A DNA stretch of 64,000 nt from Sedimentibacter sp. zth1 (GCF_017352195.1 NZ_CP071445.1:1674001-1738000); one strand, 5' to 3'; shown: positions 26,688 to 36,800, counted from the stretch's first letter. A program made the numbers and translations. The notes: generated from the sequence alone by a model not told the origin.

Positions 26688-28469
26688 TTAAACTTGATAG
26701 TTTACAGCCTGTGAAGTAAATAGTTCGTAATACAAACTGTCTGTTTTCTTCATAAGATTTGCATGACTATCAAAGTCTTTAACTTCTCCACCATCAATTA
26801 TTAAAATTTTATCACAGAATACACTACTTGACATCCTGTGTGATATATATATTGCTGTTTTATCACCTACTAAACTATTGAAATTTTCGTATATTTCTGC
26901 TTCAGCCAATGGGTCTAATGCACTTGTCGGCTCATCAAGTATAATAAGAGATGCATTTTTATAAAGTGCTCTTGCTATTGCAATTTTTTGAGATTGTCCT
27001 CCAGACATCTCAATACCCTTCTCATCATATGCTTTACCAAATTTAGTAGATAATCCTTCTTTTAGGCTCTTTATTTTATCTTCCAAGCCAACATCTTTGA
27101 TAAGCTTCATAACTCCATCTACATCTGAATTTTCAATATTACATGTTATATTTTCATCTATACTGAAATTAAGTAATTTATAATCTTGAAATACTGTTGC
27201 TATATTGTCCATATAGCTATCATAATCATAATCAAAAATATTAATACCATTTACATAAACATTTCCACTACTAGGTTTATATAACCTACATAATATTTTT
27301 ATAAGTGTAGTTTTACCTGCTCCATTTAATCCCACTATAGAGATTTTGTCACCTTTGTTAATTTCAAATGATATATTGCTTAATATAATTTTATCTGATT
27401 TTGGATAGCTAAATGTTATATTTTCAAATTTAATTGAGTTTATACTTCCCTCGAATTTCATCTTGCCTTCTTGTTCTGTTTCATTAGGTAAAGACATAAA
27501 TTCCATAAAAGGATCTAAATAACTTAAATTCTGAAAAACTGTAGCTATATTTGTTCCTAATTCAATGATGCTTTTTGAAAAATTTATAGCACTAGAAACA
27601 TACATGGTAAATGAACCTATACTAATTTTTGCTCCAAACTTATCTGTTATAACTCTTAAACCTACATATCCATAAGCAATAGCTGCCTGCAAATCATTAA
27701 CTACTGCAAAAAGTCCCATCATCTGACCTAACTTTTTGTAGAATTTTGTAAACCAAGCATTTATTTCTTTGTTATAATATGTAACTTTATCAATAAGCAT
27801 TTTGTTCATATTGTACAATCTTATATCCTTATGATACATATCATTAAATCCAGTTTCAAAATAAACCGAATATTTTCTATTTACTGGTATTATTGTTTGA
27901 AAAAATTTCACTTGATAGTTTGCAAATGACATATATATAAATACAGAAATTGCAACAGTTACTAATAAAATTAACACAAACACTACACTCAATGTCATCA
28001 TAATTGCAGCTAAGCCTATTAGTGTAAATATGTTTTTAAACAAACTTGTTAAACTAAGTATCAAACTTTCCATTACACCTTGATTGTTTATTGAAAATAC
28101 TGCTCTTTCCTTTAAATCAAGATAGTATGGATCTTCAAGATATGAATATTCTACATTCATTATTTTTTTACCCATCTCTTGATTTAATTTGTTTTTAATA
28201 TAGATGCTCTTAACGTCTAATAATCTTTTCATTAGATTTTGTAAAAATGTTAAAAATAAATTTGATAATACAATCAGCCCGCCATACAAAATCAACTTAT
28301 CTACTACACAATTTCCTATCAATTCATCTACCAAAAACTTAGGTAAAATAACATTTATAAATACCTGCGAACTGCTTATAAGCGTATTACACAGAAGAAT
28401 AAATATATATGAATGAGACACTTTCCATGATAATGAGAAAAACGTTTTTAATTTTTTTATGTTATTCAT
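26688..28469 (-). CDS. ABC exporter half-transporter, partner 2
   Basis: A type IV exporter half of 593 residues: six membrane helices (about 20-310) then an ATPase domain. Walker A is GLNGAGKTT, signature MSGGQSQKIAIARAL, Walker B/D-loop LIILDEPTSALD, switch His ISHRMS. The ATG at 28467-28469 is 9 bases after GGAGG and overlaps the end of the previous gene by 8 bases; an ATG 51 bases upstream was rejected. With its neighbour it should form a heterodimer. Both NBDs keep the catalytic Glu, so neither site is obviously degenerate. Substrate unknown; drugs, lipids or peptides are all possible. Confidence 0.9.
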   Translation of the reverse strand: MNNIKKLKTFFSLSWKVSHSYIFILLCNTLISSSQVFINVILPKFLVDELIGNCVVDKLILYGGLIVLSNLFLTFLQNLMKRLLDVKSIYIKNKLNQEMGKKIMNVEYSYLEDPYYLDLKERAVFSINNQGVMESLILSLTSLFKNIFTLIGLAAIMMTLSVVFVLILLVTVAISVFIYMSFANYQVKFFQTIIPVNRKYSVYFETGFNDMYHKDIRLYNMNKMLIDKVTYYNKEINAWFTKFYKKLGQMMGLFAVVNDLQAAIAYGYVGLRVITDKFGAKISIGSFTMYVSSAINFSKSIIELGTNIATVFQNLSYLDPFMEFMSLPNETEQEGKMKFEGSINSIKFENITFSYPKSDKIILSNISFEINKGDKISIVGLNGAGKTTLIKILCRLYKPSSGNVYVNGINIFDYDYDSYMDNIATVFQDYKLLNFSIDENITCNIENSDVDGVMKLIKDVGLEDKIKSLKEGLSTKFGKAYDEKGIEMSGGQSQKIAIARALYKNASLIILDEPTSALDPLAEAEIYENFNSLVGDKTAIYISHRMSSSVFCDKILIIDGGEVKDFDSHANLMKKTDSLYYELFTSQAVNYQV

Positions 28470-30270
28470 TTGCAATAGCCTCCTTTTGATAATATTTACC
28501 TTGAACTGTGAACATTTCATAATACTTACCCTTTTTATTCATCAATTCTTCATGATTTCCATACTCAATTAAACACTTACTATCAAACATTGCTATTTTA
28601 TCGCAGAACTTAGTGCTTGCAAGTCTATGTGATATGTACAAAGCTGTTTTCCCATGAATCAACTCACTAAAGTTTTCATATATTTCTGCCTCTGCCAATG
28701 CATCAAGTGCTGCAGTAGGTTCATCCATTATAACCATGTTTGCATTTTTATATAATGCTCTTGCAATAGAAAGTTTTTGCTTTTCTCCACCTGAAAGGTC
28801 AGTACCATCTTCATCAATGATTTTTGACAACATCTGGTCTAAACCTTTTTTATATGACAGTGTTTTTTCTTTTAGTCCAACCTTAGCTAGTGCGTTCAAC
28901 ACCTTATCTTCATCGATATTTTCAGAAGTACATGCAACATTTTCTTTTAATGTAAATGGTAAAATATTTACATCTTGAAATACTACGGAAAACATGGAGA
29001 ATAAAGCTTTTTTACTGTATTTTTTAATGTTAATTCCATTTATTAAAATTTCACCATCAGTTACATCAAACAGCCCTGTCATAAGCTTTACAAGTGTTGT
29101 TTTTCCAGCACCGTTTATCCCTACTATTGCAAGCTTTTCACCTTTATGAATAGTAAAATTCAAGTTTTCAAATATATAAATATCTGTTTTAGGGTATTTA
29201 AATGAAACATTTCTAAATTCTATCTCAAGTGTCTCATTTACCATTGCCTTCACATCTCCACCCTTTTCACCAAGATCTCCATCCATAAACATATGGAAAT
29301 CATTTGCATACTGTCCTTCATTGTATACAGCAGTAACATCCTCAACTAATACCTTAAGCATTGCCGAAAGTGACGTGATTGCTACCAAATACATTGTAAA
29401 GTCTTCTATAGGAAATCCTTTCGCTGTTTTATAAATAAGTATCCCATAAACAAGAGCATCACTAATCAGTAATGATATCAAACTTAAAAATCCTAAAAAG
29501 AACTCTCTATTTTTTATCATTTTATTAATTCGCACAAAACCGTTTATTTCTTCATCATAATTTTTTATAATTCTGTCTTTGAAATTGTAAACTCTTATGT
29601 CCTTTCCAAAAGCAAAGTCATGTGTAGTTTTATAATAATAATTCATTCTTCTTTGTGAATGAGCCAAATCGGCTTTTCTTTTATAGGTATATGACTGAAT
29701 CTTTCTTCTGACAAATATTAGAACAAATACGTTCAAAAATAACCCTAGTAAAATAAACACGTTTAATCTTCCTATAAAAATTATCAGTGTTAGAATTGCA
29801 AGTATACTTGCCGGTGTTTCAAATAATTTGTGATAAACAAGCTCTAAACCATTTGTGTTCCCAGAGCAGGCACTCATTGCCCTGTCATTTTCCTCAAAAA
29901 ATTTAGCATCTTCAATATATTTATAGTCCATACTTACTACTTTATCAAATAAATCCCTAAGTAAATTTATCCTAAGATAAGTTATTTTAGGATAAGAATA
30001 ATCCTGCAATATTGTTTTCAAAAATCCAAATAAACCTGCTGCTATAAAGTAACCAGAAACAATATAAATAACATTTATTATATTCGTATCAATTCCTTGT
30101 AATAATTCCCTAATTAATACTTTTGGTAAAATTATGGCAAAGAAGGGATAAATAAATGCTATAAGTGTAAAAAATGCAAAATAAACATAAAGCATCTTAT
30201 TTTCCTTAGAAACATATTTAAGCATCCTTTTAATGGTTTTAAAAACCGGGTAAGAACTTAATTTCTTCAT
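28462..30270 (-). CDS. ABC exporter half-transporter, partner 1
   Basis: A 602-residue exporter half with an N-terminal six-helix domain and a C-terminal ATPase. Motifs: Walker A GINGAGKTT, signature LSGGEKQKLSIARAL, Walker B/D-loop VIMDEPTAALD, switch His ISHRLA. The phrase PTxALDxLAEAEIYENF is shared with the following gene, so the two are paralogues. It starts three bases after the regulator gene stop, overlaps the next gene by 8 bases, and is therefore one transcription unit regulator-ABC1-ABC2. Substrate unknown. Confidence 0.9.
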   Translation of the reverse strand: MKKLSSYPVFKTIKRMLKYVSKENKMLYVYFAFFTLIAFIYPFFAIILPKVLIRELLQGIDTNIINVIYIVSGYFIAAGLFGFLKTILQDYSYPKITYLRINLLRDLFDKVVSMDYKYIEDAKFFEENDRAMSACSGNTNGLELVYHKLFETPASILAILTLIIFIGRLNVFILLGLFLNVFVLIFVRRKIQSYTYKRKADLAHSQRRMNYYYKTTHDFAFGKDIRVYNFKDRIIKNYDEEINGFVRINKMIKNREFFLGFLSLISLLISDALVYGILIYKTAKGFPIEDFTMYLVAITSLSAMLKVLVEDVTAVYNEGQYANDFHMFMDGDLGEKGGDVKAMVNETLEIEFRNVSFKYPKTDIYIFENLNFTIHKGEKLAIVGINGAGKTTLVKLMTGLFDVTDGEILINGINIKKYSKKALFSMFSVVFQDVNILPFTLKENVACTSENIDEDKVLNALAKVGLKEKTLSYKKGLDQMLSKIIDEDGTDLSGGEKQKLSIARALYKNANMVIMDEPTAALDALAEAEIYENFSELIHGKTALYISHRLASTKFCDKIAMFDSKCLIEYGNHEELMNKKGKYYEMFTVQGKYYQKEAIANE

Positions 30271-30273
30271 ATA

Positions 30274-31368
30274 TCATACCTCTACAATTTTTTTTAATTC
30301 TTCTACAAGAGACAATATCTTTTTGTCATTTACTTCATAATAAATTCGCTTACTTTTATTTGTATCAACAATAACATTTACAAATTCAGAGTTTAACAAA
30401 GAATTTATGTGATGTGAAATTGTTGCTGGAGTTAACTCTAATTCCTTTGAAATCTCTTGCAAATATTTTGGTGTTCTTTTAAGACTTCTTAATATTTTAA
30501 ACCTTGTTATATCCGAAAGCGCCTTTAAGTCTGTTACTATTTTTTCGTCACTGTATAAGTTCTTAGTTAATTTAGTTAACTCAAATAAATAAATTCCGCA
30601 AAACGAAACAATTTTTTCTTCATTTACTCCAAAATTTCTGATTGAAAGTTCATTAAATCTAAAAATTGAAATATAAACTTCTATTTCATTATAAACTAAT
30701 TGTAATGGCAACAAATCCTTTATATATGTATTAAATATATTTTCTTCTTTAATTTCAGTATATATTTTTTCATAATCTTCTTTTATAAGGAAAAAATATT
30801 TTTCGCATACAGGTGCAAATTCAGTTATCATTTCTGTAAACATCCTTATAAATTTATACCTGTCAATTGATAAGCTTATTACATTCATTTTAATGTTGTC
30901 ATCGTACCCAATTTTATTAAGAAATCTTATTACATCATCTGTTTTACTGAAATCATATGATACGCTTTTATCATCTTCATCTAATTCATTTATACCTTCA
31001 TTGAAAACATTTATAAAAATCTCATCAATTAATTCATCAGTTATTTTCTTAGTACTTACATCTAAAAACCTTAAAATAAGCGAACGAACTATATCATCAC
31101 TACTACTACTTTCATTATACATATCATTTTTTAAGAATTGTGTGAGTTGAACATATTTTTTATTAAATACAGGTGTAATTTCATCAAGGACAGCATTTTT
31201 ATACATAACATACTTGTCAAAATAATCTGTCATTGCTACTTCATCCAAGCCAAATTTAGCTGAGTATTTTATAACTTTTTCTTCTGTATTTTGAAAATAT
31301 TCAACTATAGCATTTAAAGCTTCATATTTCCAATTAGGTAAATCCTTTACTAATATTTTTTCATTCAT
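30274..31368 (-). CDS. ArsR-like HTH regulator with long N-terminal domain
   Basis: A 364-residue protein whose last ~80 residues are an ArsR-type winged helix: ALSDITRFKILRSLKRTPKY, then the recognition part ELTPATISHHINSLL. The first ~270 residues are a helical domain that I do not recognise; it begins with a stretch (about 5-60, ALNAIVEYFQNTEEKVI) that could be another helix-turn-helix-like or helical bundle. Typical ArsR proteins are about 100 residues, so this is a large regulator with a probable sensory domain. No Cys metal site typical of ArsR is seen near the winged helix. It is the first gene of the ABC1-ABC2 operon, behind a consensus promoter, and probably controls it. Confidence 0.75.
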   Translation of the reverse strand: MNEKILVKDLPNWKYEALNAIVEYFQNTEEKVIKYSAKFGLDEVAMTDYFDKYVMYKNAVLDEITPVFNKKYVQLTQFLKNDMYNESSSSDDIVRSLILRFLDVSTKKITDELIDEIFINVFNEGINELDEDDKSVSYDFSKTDDVIRFLNKIGYDDNIKMNVISLSIDRYKFIRMFTEMITEFAPVCEKYFFLIKEDYEKIYTEIKEENIFNTYIKDLLPLQLVYNEIEVYISIFRFNELSIRNFGVNEEKIVSFCGIYLFELTKLTKNLYSDEKIVTDLKALSDITRFKILRSLKRTPKYLQEISKELELTPATISHHINSLLNSEFVNVIVDTNKSKRIYYEVNDKKILSLVEELKKIVEV

Positions 31369-31388
31369 AATTTTCCTCCTGTATATAT

Positions 31389-31417
31389 ATTATATCTACC
31401 GTGTTATATGTTGTCAA
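31389..31417 (-). promoter_or_regulatory. Consensus promoter of the regulator-ABC operon
   Basis: Minus-strand TTGACA (31412-31417) and TATAAT (31389-31394) match the sigma-A consensus at every base with a 17-base spacer. It lies about 20 bases upstream of the regulator start, so the leader is very short. Confidence 0.85.
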
Positions 31418-31458
31418 TAAGTTTTTTATTGTTTTTATATATTTTTTATATTTATCTG

Positions 31459-31484
31459 TTATATTAGATGTTCGTCTAATATAA
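31459..31484. promoter_or_regulatory. Inverted repeat upstream of the regulator-ABC promoter
   Basis: TTATATTAGA and TCTAATATAA are perfect 10-bp arms separated by TGTTCG. It is about 45 bases upstream of the -35 box and next to the trmN6 terminator. It could be a regulator site or a second hairpin of the terminator region. Confidence 0.4.
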
Positions 31485-31488
31485 TAAA

Positions 31489-31523
31489 AAGGCATAGTAT
31501 GAAATTAACTTATACTATGCCTT
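31489..31523 (-). terminator. Terminator of trmN6
   Basis: AAGGCATAGTAT pairs with ATACTATGCCTT, a 12-bp perfect stem with an 11-nt loop. On the minus strand it is followed by TTTTTATT. It is 35 bases after the trmN6 stop. Confidence 0.85.
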
Positions 31524-31557
31524 ACTAAATATTATATTAAGTCTTGAAATTTCAAGG

Positions 31558-32304
31558 TTATTCTTCAGAGTCATAAATTGTATGAACTTCTTTTGAAAAA
31601 TTCCCATTTTCATTATAAACATATAATGGTGCATCAAACTTTAATTCTCTATTTGCGTTTTTTGAAGCCTGAATTATAACCATGTTTGGCTTATCATTAA
31701 TATGCGGATGAATAAATCTGATTCTCTTTGGTTCTAATTTATATTGCCTAAGCAAACACATAATATCCACAAGTCTATCCGGTCTATGTACCAAATAAAA
31801 CTTACCATACTGTTTTAAAAGTTTGCTGGCGTTTTTTATAACATCTTCAAGAGTACACAGTATTTCATGTCTTGATATTGCCTTTTGATCTGTGGGGTTT
31901 ACTATGCCGCTATTTCCTAATTTATACGGTGGATTTGATGTAACTATATCAAACGAGTTTGGTTCTAAATATTTTGTAACTTCTTTTAAGTCTATGTTTA
32001 ATATTTCTATTTTATCCTGTAAACCATTAATTTCAATACTTCTTTTTGCCATTTCTGCTACTTCTGTTTGTATTTCCACCCCATATACTTTGTCTACATG
32101 TTTTTTTGCATACAAAATCAAAGGTATAATACCTGTTCCTGTCCCCAAATCAACAGTTTTTGCTCCTCTTTTTTTGTCACAAAAATTAGCTAGTAGAACA
32201 GCATCCATGCCAAAACAAAACCACTTTTTATTTTGAATAATTTTAAGTCCTTTGCATTGTAAATCTTCTATTTTTTCATTTTCTTTTAATATGATTTTTG
32301 CCAA
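31558..32304 (-). CDS. trmN6: tRNA1(Val) A37 N6-methyltransferase (TrmN6/YfiC type)
   Basis: A SAM-dependent methyltransferase of 248 residues that methylates an adenine N6 in tRNA. Motif I is TVDLGTGTGIIPLIL and the catalytic SNPPYK motif is in FDIVTSNPPYKLGNSG, which is the N6-adenine type. The C-terminal FIHPHINDKPNMVIIQASKN is common to the YabB/TrmN6 family of Gram-positive bacteria. The start is TTG (32302-32304), preceded by AGGAAT at a moderately long distance, and no better start is seen. In many Firmicutes it sits near rsmI and the holB group; here it stands alone between two regulator genes. Confidence 0.85.
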   Translation of the reverse strand: MAKIILKENEKIEDLQCKGLKIIQNKKWFCFGMDAVLLANFCDKKRGAKTVDLGTGTGIIPLILYAKKHVDKVYGVEIQTEVAEMAKRSIEINGLQDKIEILNIDLKEVTKYLEPNSFDIVTSNPPYKLGNSGIVNPTDQKAISRHEILCTLEDVIKNASKLLKQYGKFYLVHRPDRLVDIMCLLRQYKLEPKRIRFIHPHINDKPNMVIIQASKNANRELKFDAPLYVYNENGNFSKEVHTIYDSEE

Positions 32305-32408
32305 TATTATAATTCCTATCTATATAAATTTTATATTATTATAACTTAATTATTTTCAAAAAACAATTATATCATTGTATCTCTTGTAAAAAAATATTAA
32401 TTATTATA

Positions 32409-32437
32409 TTGACATATTTATAAAATAGTTATATCAT
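32409..32437 (+). promoter_or_regulatory. Promoter and repeats of the second ArsR-like/ABC module
   Basis: TTGACA (32409-32414), a 17-base spacer and TATCAT (32432-32437). The -10 region is within two copies of ATAGTTAT spaced about 22 bases (about 32426 and 32448) that enclose two copies of ATATCAT. Direct repeats two helical turns apart over a promoter suggest an operator, possibly of the adjacent regulator. Confidence 0.6.
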
Positions 32438-32469
32438 AATAATATCATAGTTATGAAAGGAGATACTAT

Positions 32470-33267
32470 ATGTTTGATGTTTATGATTTATGTGTAAAAT
32501 TTATAGAGGAAAATAGGCAATTACCTTACTGCAAAACTGATGATATGGGAAACAGTTTGCTATTAAAATACTGTTCATGGTGTATATTAAAAAATGTACC
32601 TAATGATTGTTTTAACACAAGTATAGAAAATTTCTTCAAAGAAACCATCGAAGGTAAAGGTGATGCTTTAACTAAAATTCTTTCAGATAAAAATAGCGAA
32701 AATAAAAAAATTCAAATTGAATTTCTATACTCAAAGATTGATTACATAAATGAATTCAAAAAGTATGACATTAATACACCTGTTGATGAACAAAAAAGAA
32801 AAAAACAATTAGAACTTATAACTCAACCCTTAATACTTAATCGTATAATTAATGTTAGTATAGCTAAAACTACACCAATTAAGTATCATATAAGCTCAAC
32901 TGATAAAAATATTAGAATGTTTTATTTTAAAAATTTTGGTGTATTTATTTCAGTTGGTATTGACTTTGATTTAGCAATAGATGAAAAGCATACATTTAAA
33001 GAATATATAGAAGTGTTTAAGGCATTGTCTGATGAGTCACGCCTGAAAATAGTTATGGAGTTGAGTAAAAAGTCCCTGACACCTGTTCAATTATCGGATA
33101 AGGTTAATATTACATTGTCAACTATAAACCATCATATAAAAAAGCTTTGCGAATGCAGAATAGTATCAATGAAATTAGGTGATAAAATTCAAAAGGGAAT
33201 ACAGTATAACTTGAACACAGAATATTTTATAAATTTTTTAAAGGAGGTAATAAATGAAATATCGTAA
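32470..33267 (+). CDS. ArsR-like HTH regulator, second copy
   Basis: A 265-residue regulator. The last ~85 residues are an ArsR-type winged helix: VFKALSDESRLKIVMELSKK, then the recognition segment NITLSTINHHIKKLCE. The N-terminal ~175 residues are unrecognised, with Cys residues at about 8, 21, 35, 39 and 47; these could bind metal or disulfide-switch but no defined motif is seen. The overall plan (large unknown domain, C-terminal ArsR helix, ABC exporter gene directly after it) repeats that of the regulator at 30274-31368. GGAG lies 7 bases before the ATG. It overlaps the ABC gene by 14 bases. Confidence 0.75.
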   Translation: MFDVYDLCVKFIEENRQLPYCKTDDMGNSLLLKYCSWCILKNVPNDCFNTSIENFFKETIEGKGDALTKILSDKNSENKKIQIEFLYSKIDYINEFKKYDINTPVDEQKRKKQLELITQPLILNRIINVSIAKTTPIKYHISSTDKNIRMFYFKNFGVFISVGIDFDLAIDEKHTFKEYIEVFKALSDESRLKIVMELSKKSLTPVQLSDKVNITLSTINHHIKKLCECRIVSMKLGDKIQKGIQYNLNTEYFINFLKEVINEIS

Positions 33268-34801
33268 CTTTTTTATATTTATGATAATATTAATATTGAT
33301 TAGTGGATTAACATCATTGATAAGCCCTATCCTTTTAAATTATTGGATGTCTGATGCAGTGGGTTTTACTACTTCAAGAATAATAATATTATTAGGTGCA
33401 CTATTGTTATCACTAGTATTACAGTTGGTTTTTATTTATTTCAGAGAAAAATTCGCTAAAAATTTTAATATTAAAAACTGTAAATCAATGCTTGAAAAAT
33501 ATTTTCAACTCTCCTACGATAAAATAAATGATGAAGGCCCTACAAACCTTGTAGAAAGAATTGCTCAGGCTGTAAATAATATTTATGCGTTTATGACTGG
33601 TGATTATATTAAAATATGGTCAAGTATATTGGTCATGTCTGTTATTTTAATTATAATTTCTTTTCAAAGTCTTTTGATAACTACTGTTATGCTACTTATT
33701 ATTCCAATAAATTATTTTGGGTATAAAGCATTAAATAAGGAATTAAGTAAACGTTCTAAAAAATTACAAGAACAGTGTGCTAGTGGGTGGCAACAAGTAT
33801 TTTCTTTTGTAGGTCAAACTGATTATTTAAAACAATGTGCAACATATGATGAGATTATATCACAGCTTAGCCCTTCTTTAAATAATATTTATGGTAGTAT
33901 GAAGGATGTTAATGTATTTGCACAAAGTGCATCTAGTCTAATTTCTTCAATCAACGGTATTGTAAGAACAATGGTACTAGCATTAGTTGTTTATCAATTT
34001 GCAAGCTCTAATACATCTCCAATAACACTTGTATTATTTACTATTGTACTTCCAATGTATTTTAACAATGTAAGTATAATAACTAATGCAAATTTAAGCA
34101 AAAGGGATATGAAAATTTCTCTAGATTTACTAAAAGAATGGGACAATTGTCTTGAACCTGATGGAGAAAACACTATTAAATCAATAGATACTATCGATTT
34201 TGATATAAAAGAATTAGCTATCAAGGGTAAAAAACTTTCAAAAGATATAAAAGAACATTTTGAAAAAGGAAACGTTGTTTGGATTAAAGGAAAAAGTGGA
34301 TCAGGTAAATCCACGTTATTAAAACTTTTACCAAAGTTTAGAGAAGCATCAACTATATACATAAATGGTGAAAATATAAATAGTATCACCAATGCTTCGT
34401 TGAGAAGCAAATTAGACTATCTATCACAAAATGTTCCAATTATTAAAGGAACACTGAGAGATAATTTATTTTTCAACAAAGAATACAGTAAAGAAATTGA
34501 AAACCAACTTATAAACGAGCCTATAATTGCTAGTATTTTGAAAGATAAAAGTTTAGATGATAAAATTTTAGAGGGTGGAAGCAATTTATCTGGTGGTGAA
34601 AAGCAAAAAATTGCTATTGCTCGAGCTTTGTATGATAATGTTGACGTTTTAATACTTGATGAAGTTACGAGCAATATAGACAAGAAAAGTTCTGATGAAA
34701 TTTTTAAGCAAATAATGCTTGCTAAAAATGATAAAATTATATTTATTATATCACATGATGATTTACCAAAGTCTTATGCAACAAAATTCATTGAAATATA
34801 A
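33254..34801 (+). CDS. ABC exporter half-transporter, single-gene module
   Basis: A 515-residue exporter half, short for the family (570-600). Helices cover about 1-280 and the ATPase domain follows. Walker A GKSGSGKST, signature LSGGEKQKIAIARALYDNVD, Walker B with LILDEVTSNID, switch His IISHDD. The D-loop Asn-Ile-Asp and the shortened NBD (roughly 190 residues, ending soon after the switch His) are less standard. With no partner it must form a homodimer or pair with a subunit from elsewhere. It starts within the end of the regulator gene on a strong AAGGAGG site, so the two are translationally coupled. Confidence 0.85.
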   Translation: MKYRNFFIFMIILILISGLTSLISPILLNYWMSDAVGFTTSRIIILLGALLLSLVLQLVFIYFREKFAKNFNIKNCKSMLEKYFQLSYDKINDEGPTNLVERIAQAVNNIYAFMTGDYIKIWSSILVMSVILIIISFQSLLITTVMLLIIPINYFGYKALNKELSKRSKKLQEQCASGWQQVFSFVGQTDYLKQCATYDEIISQLSPSLNNIYGSMKDVNVFAQSASSLISSINGIVRTMVLALVVYQFASSNTSPITLVLFTIVLPMYFNNVSIITNANLSKRDMKISLDLLKEWDNCLEPDGENTIKSIDTIDFDIKELAIKGKKLSKDIKEHFEKGNVVWIKGKSGSGKSTLLKLLPKFREASTIYINGENINSITNASLRSKLDYLSQNVPIIKGTLRDNLFFNKEYSKEIENQLINEPIIASILKDKSLDDKILEGGSNLSGGEKQKIAIARALYDNVDVLILDEVTSNIDKKSSDEIFKQIMLAKNDKIIFIISHDDLPKSYATKFIEI

Positions 34802-34860
34802 CAAAATAAATAAAAACAAGGTATAGTTATTATAGACTATACCTTATTTTTATATTTATT
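34790..34860 (+). repeat. Direct repeat copy A with terminator hairpin
   Basis: A 71-base sequence that recurs at 37798-37868 with five mismatches. It begins in the last codons of the ABC gene (ATTGAAATATAA). It contains the hairpin AAGGTATAGT/ACTATACCTT (about 34819-34847) and a T-rich tail, so it also terminates the ABC gene. Its recurrence three kilobases on, bounding two genes, points to a duplication at insertion. Confidence 0.85.
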
Positions 34861-34934
34861 TTAAACCTTTAAAGAATTTGCAGATTTATTAAATACTATC
34901 ATTAGAAAGCTATATAAAAAAATGTCGAAATTAA

Positions 34935-34963
34935 TTGAAAAACGATTGCATACATGGTAAAAT
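34935..34963 (+). promoter_or_regulatory. Predicted promoter of the chemoreceptor gene
   Basis: TTGAAA (34935-34940), 17 bases, TAAAAT (34958-34963). This is a reasonable sigma-A type promoter about 70 bases before the start codon. No motility-sigma promoter was evident. Confidence 0.5.
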
Positions 34964-35030
34964 ATTCAAAACATATAATTTATTGTTCAAAATAGAAAAA
35001 ATTCGAGAACAGTAAGAAAGGAAGGCTACA

Positions 35031-36764
35031 ATGAAAAGTTTAAAATCAAAATTAATTTTAAGTATTTTGCTGATAGTTATTGTTTCATCATTAGTAACCG
35101 TATCAATTGTATTATTTGAGAGTAATGAATTAACTCAGAGTACCATTCAGACACAGCTATTAACAGCTGGAAATAATATGATGAAGCAATATCTTGATGA
35201 TCAATTTGGCTATTTGTGTCTTTCTCGTGAGGGCGAGATGGTGGATGAATTTTCTAAACCAATTGAGGGAAGATATGAATACTTAGATACTTTATCTCAG
35301 AAGATGGATTTAGTTGCAACTATTTTTTGCAAAACAGGGAAAGATTACACAAGAATTTTGACTACAATTAAAAATGATCAGGGTGAAAGAGCCGTTGGAA
35401 CTATTTTAAATCCAACAGAAGTAGCATATGAAGAAGTTTCAAAGGAGAATACATACTTTGGGCAGGCAGATATACTTGGTGAAAAATACATAACAAAATA
35501 TGAACCGATGTATGATAAGAACAACGAAATGATTGGTGTTTATTTTGTGGGTGTACCAATGACAACGGTACATTCCATTGTAGATCAAGGAATGAAATCT
35601 ACAATAAAAATAATTATTATATCAATAATTGTGGTATTAATTATTGCTACTATTATCAGTTATTTTGTGGCTACGTCCATTGCAAAACCAATTGAAAAAG
35701 TAACTGTTGCTGCAAAGAAAATTGCCAATGGCAATTTTGATGTGGAGCTTTGCGTGAAGTCACAAAATGAAGTTGGACAGCTAGCAGAAGCTTTTCAACT
35801 TACTATTCAGCAATTAATCAATTATCAAGGATATATTGATGAAACATCAGATATTCTAAACGAAATTTCAAAAGGAAACCTACTAGTTAAACTAGAAAAA
35901 AATTATGTTGGTCAATTTAAAAAGCTTAAGGATAATATGGAAAAACTGCTTCAAAGTTTAAATTTTACGTTAATACAAATCAATCAATCAGCTGATCAAG
36001 TTGCATGCGGTTCTGAACAAGTATCCGTTGGTGCACAAGCACTTTCACAAGGAGCAACGGAGCAAGCAAGTTCAATTGAGGAATTGTCAGCCTCCATTAC
36101 TGAAATTACAGCAGAGATTAAGGAAAACGCAGAAAATGCCAAGTCAGCAACCGACATGGCAGAAGTTGCAGGGAAAGAATTACATAGCAGTAATGAACAG
36201 ATGAAAGATATGCTTCATGCTATGGAACAAATCACCTTTAAGTCAACTGAAATTTCAAAAATCATTAAAGTAATTGATGACATTGCATTTCAAACAAATA
36301 TTCTTGCTTTAAATGCTGCGGTTGAAGCCGCTCGTGCAGGTTCTGCAGGTCAAGGGTTTGCCGTAGTTGCAGATGAAGTGAGAAACCTTGCTGGAAAATC
36401 AGCAGCAGCAGCAAAAAATACCACTGCACTGATTGAAGAAACCATTGTAGCTGTCGAAAACGGGTCCACAATTGCAGATAAAACTGCACACTCATTGGAA
36501 ACAAGTGCACAAATAACAAGTGACTCAGTTACTCTAATTAATAAAATTGCGGAAGCCTCCGACCATCAAGCTATTTCAATTGCACAGATAAACCTTGGCG
36601 TGGAACAAATTTCATCAGTTGTCCAAACAAATGCAGCTACATCTGAAGAAAGTGCTGCAGCAAGCGAAGAATTATCGAGTCAATCTAATATTTTGAAAGA
36701 GCTAATTTCTAAATTCAAATTGAAAGAAACGGATGATTCTGAGGATATAGAAAAAAAGCACTAA
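35031..36764 (+). CDS. Methyl-accepting chemotaxis protein
   Basis: A 577-residue transmembrane chemoreceptor. An N-terminal helix (about 8-30), an extracytoplasmic Cache-like sensor (about 35-190, with [14 protein letters not shown] and [14 protein letters not shown]), a second helix (about 192-215), a HAMP domain (about 215-270), and a long signalling coiled coil. The kinase-control hairpin [20 protein letters not shown] is highly conserved, and the following [17 protein letters not shown] is typical. It was probably an acid or carboxylate sensor, but the ligand is not predictable. It lies alone, with no chemotaxis or flagellar genes near. Codon and base use look a little more GC-rich than in the neighbours, in line with a recent arrival. 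Confidence 0.95.
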   Translation: MKSLKSKLILSILLIVIVSSLVTVSIVLFESNELTQSTIQTQLLTAGNNMMKQYLDDQFGYLCLSREGEMVDEFSKPIEGRYEYLDTLSQKMDLVATIFCKTGKDYTRILTTIKNDQGERAVGTILNPTEVAYEEVSKENTYFGQADILGEKYITKYEPMYDKNNEMIGVYFVGVPMTTVHSIVDQGMKSTIKIIIISIIVVLIIATIISYFVATSIAKPIEKVTVAAKKIANGNFDVELCVKSQNEVGQLAEAFQLTIQQLINYQGYIDETSDILNEISKGNLLVKLEKNYVGQFKKLKDNMEKLLQSLNFTLIQINQSADQVACGSEQVSVGAQALSQGATEQASSIEELSASITEITAEIKENAENAKSATDMAEVAGKELHSSNEQMKDMLHAMEQITFKSTEISKIIKVIDDIAFQTNILALNAAVEAARAGSAGQGFAVVADEVRNLAGKSAAAAKNTTALIEETIVAVENGSTIADKTAHSLETSAQITSDSVTLINKIAEASDHQAISIAQINLGVEQISSVVQTNAATSEESAAASEELSSQSNILKELISKFKLKETDDSEDIEKKH

Positions 36765-36800
36765 ATTTTGAAGAATAAAAGCTGAATTTAAGGTGAAATC

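Noticed and set aside
26688-30270. A bacteriocin or RiPP export cluster with tldDE as protease
   Set aside because: tldD-tldE is adjacent, but no precursor peptide, modifying enzyme or leader sequence was found between 24000 and 31400; adjacency alone is not enough.
36265-36519. A Leu/Gln/His-rich minus-strand gene within the chemoreceptor
   Set aside because: Antisense to the conserved signalling hairpin with low-complexity translation; no ribosome site.
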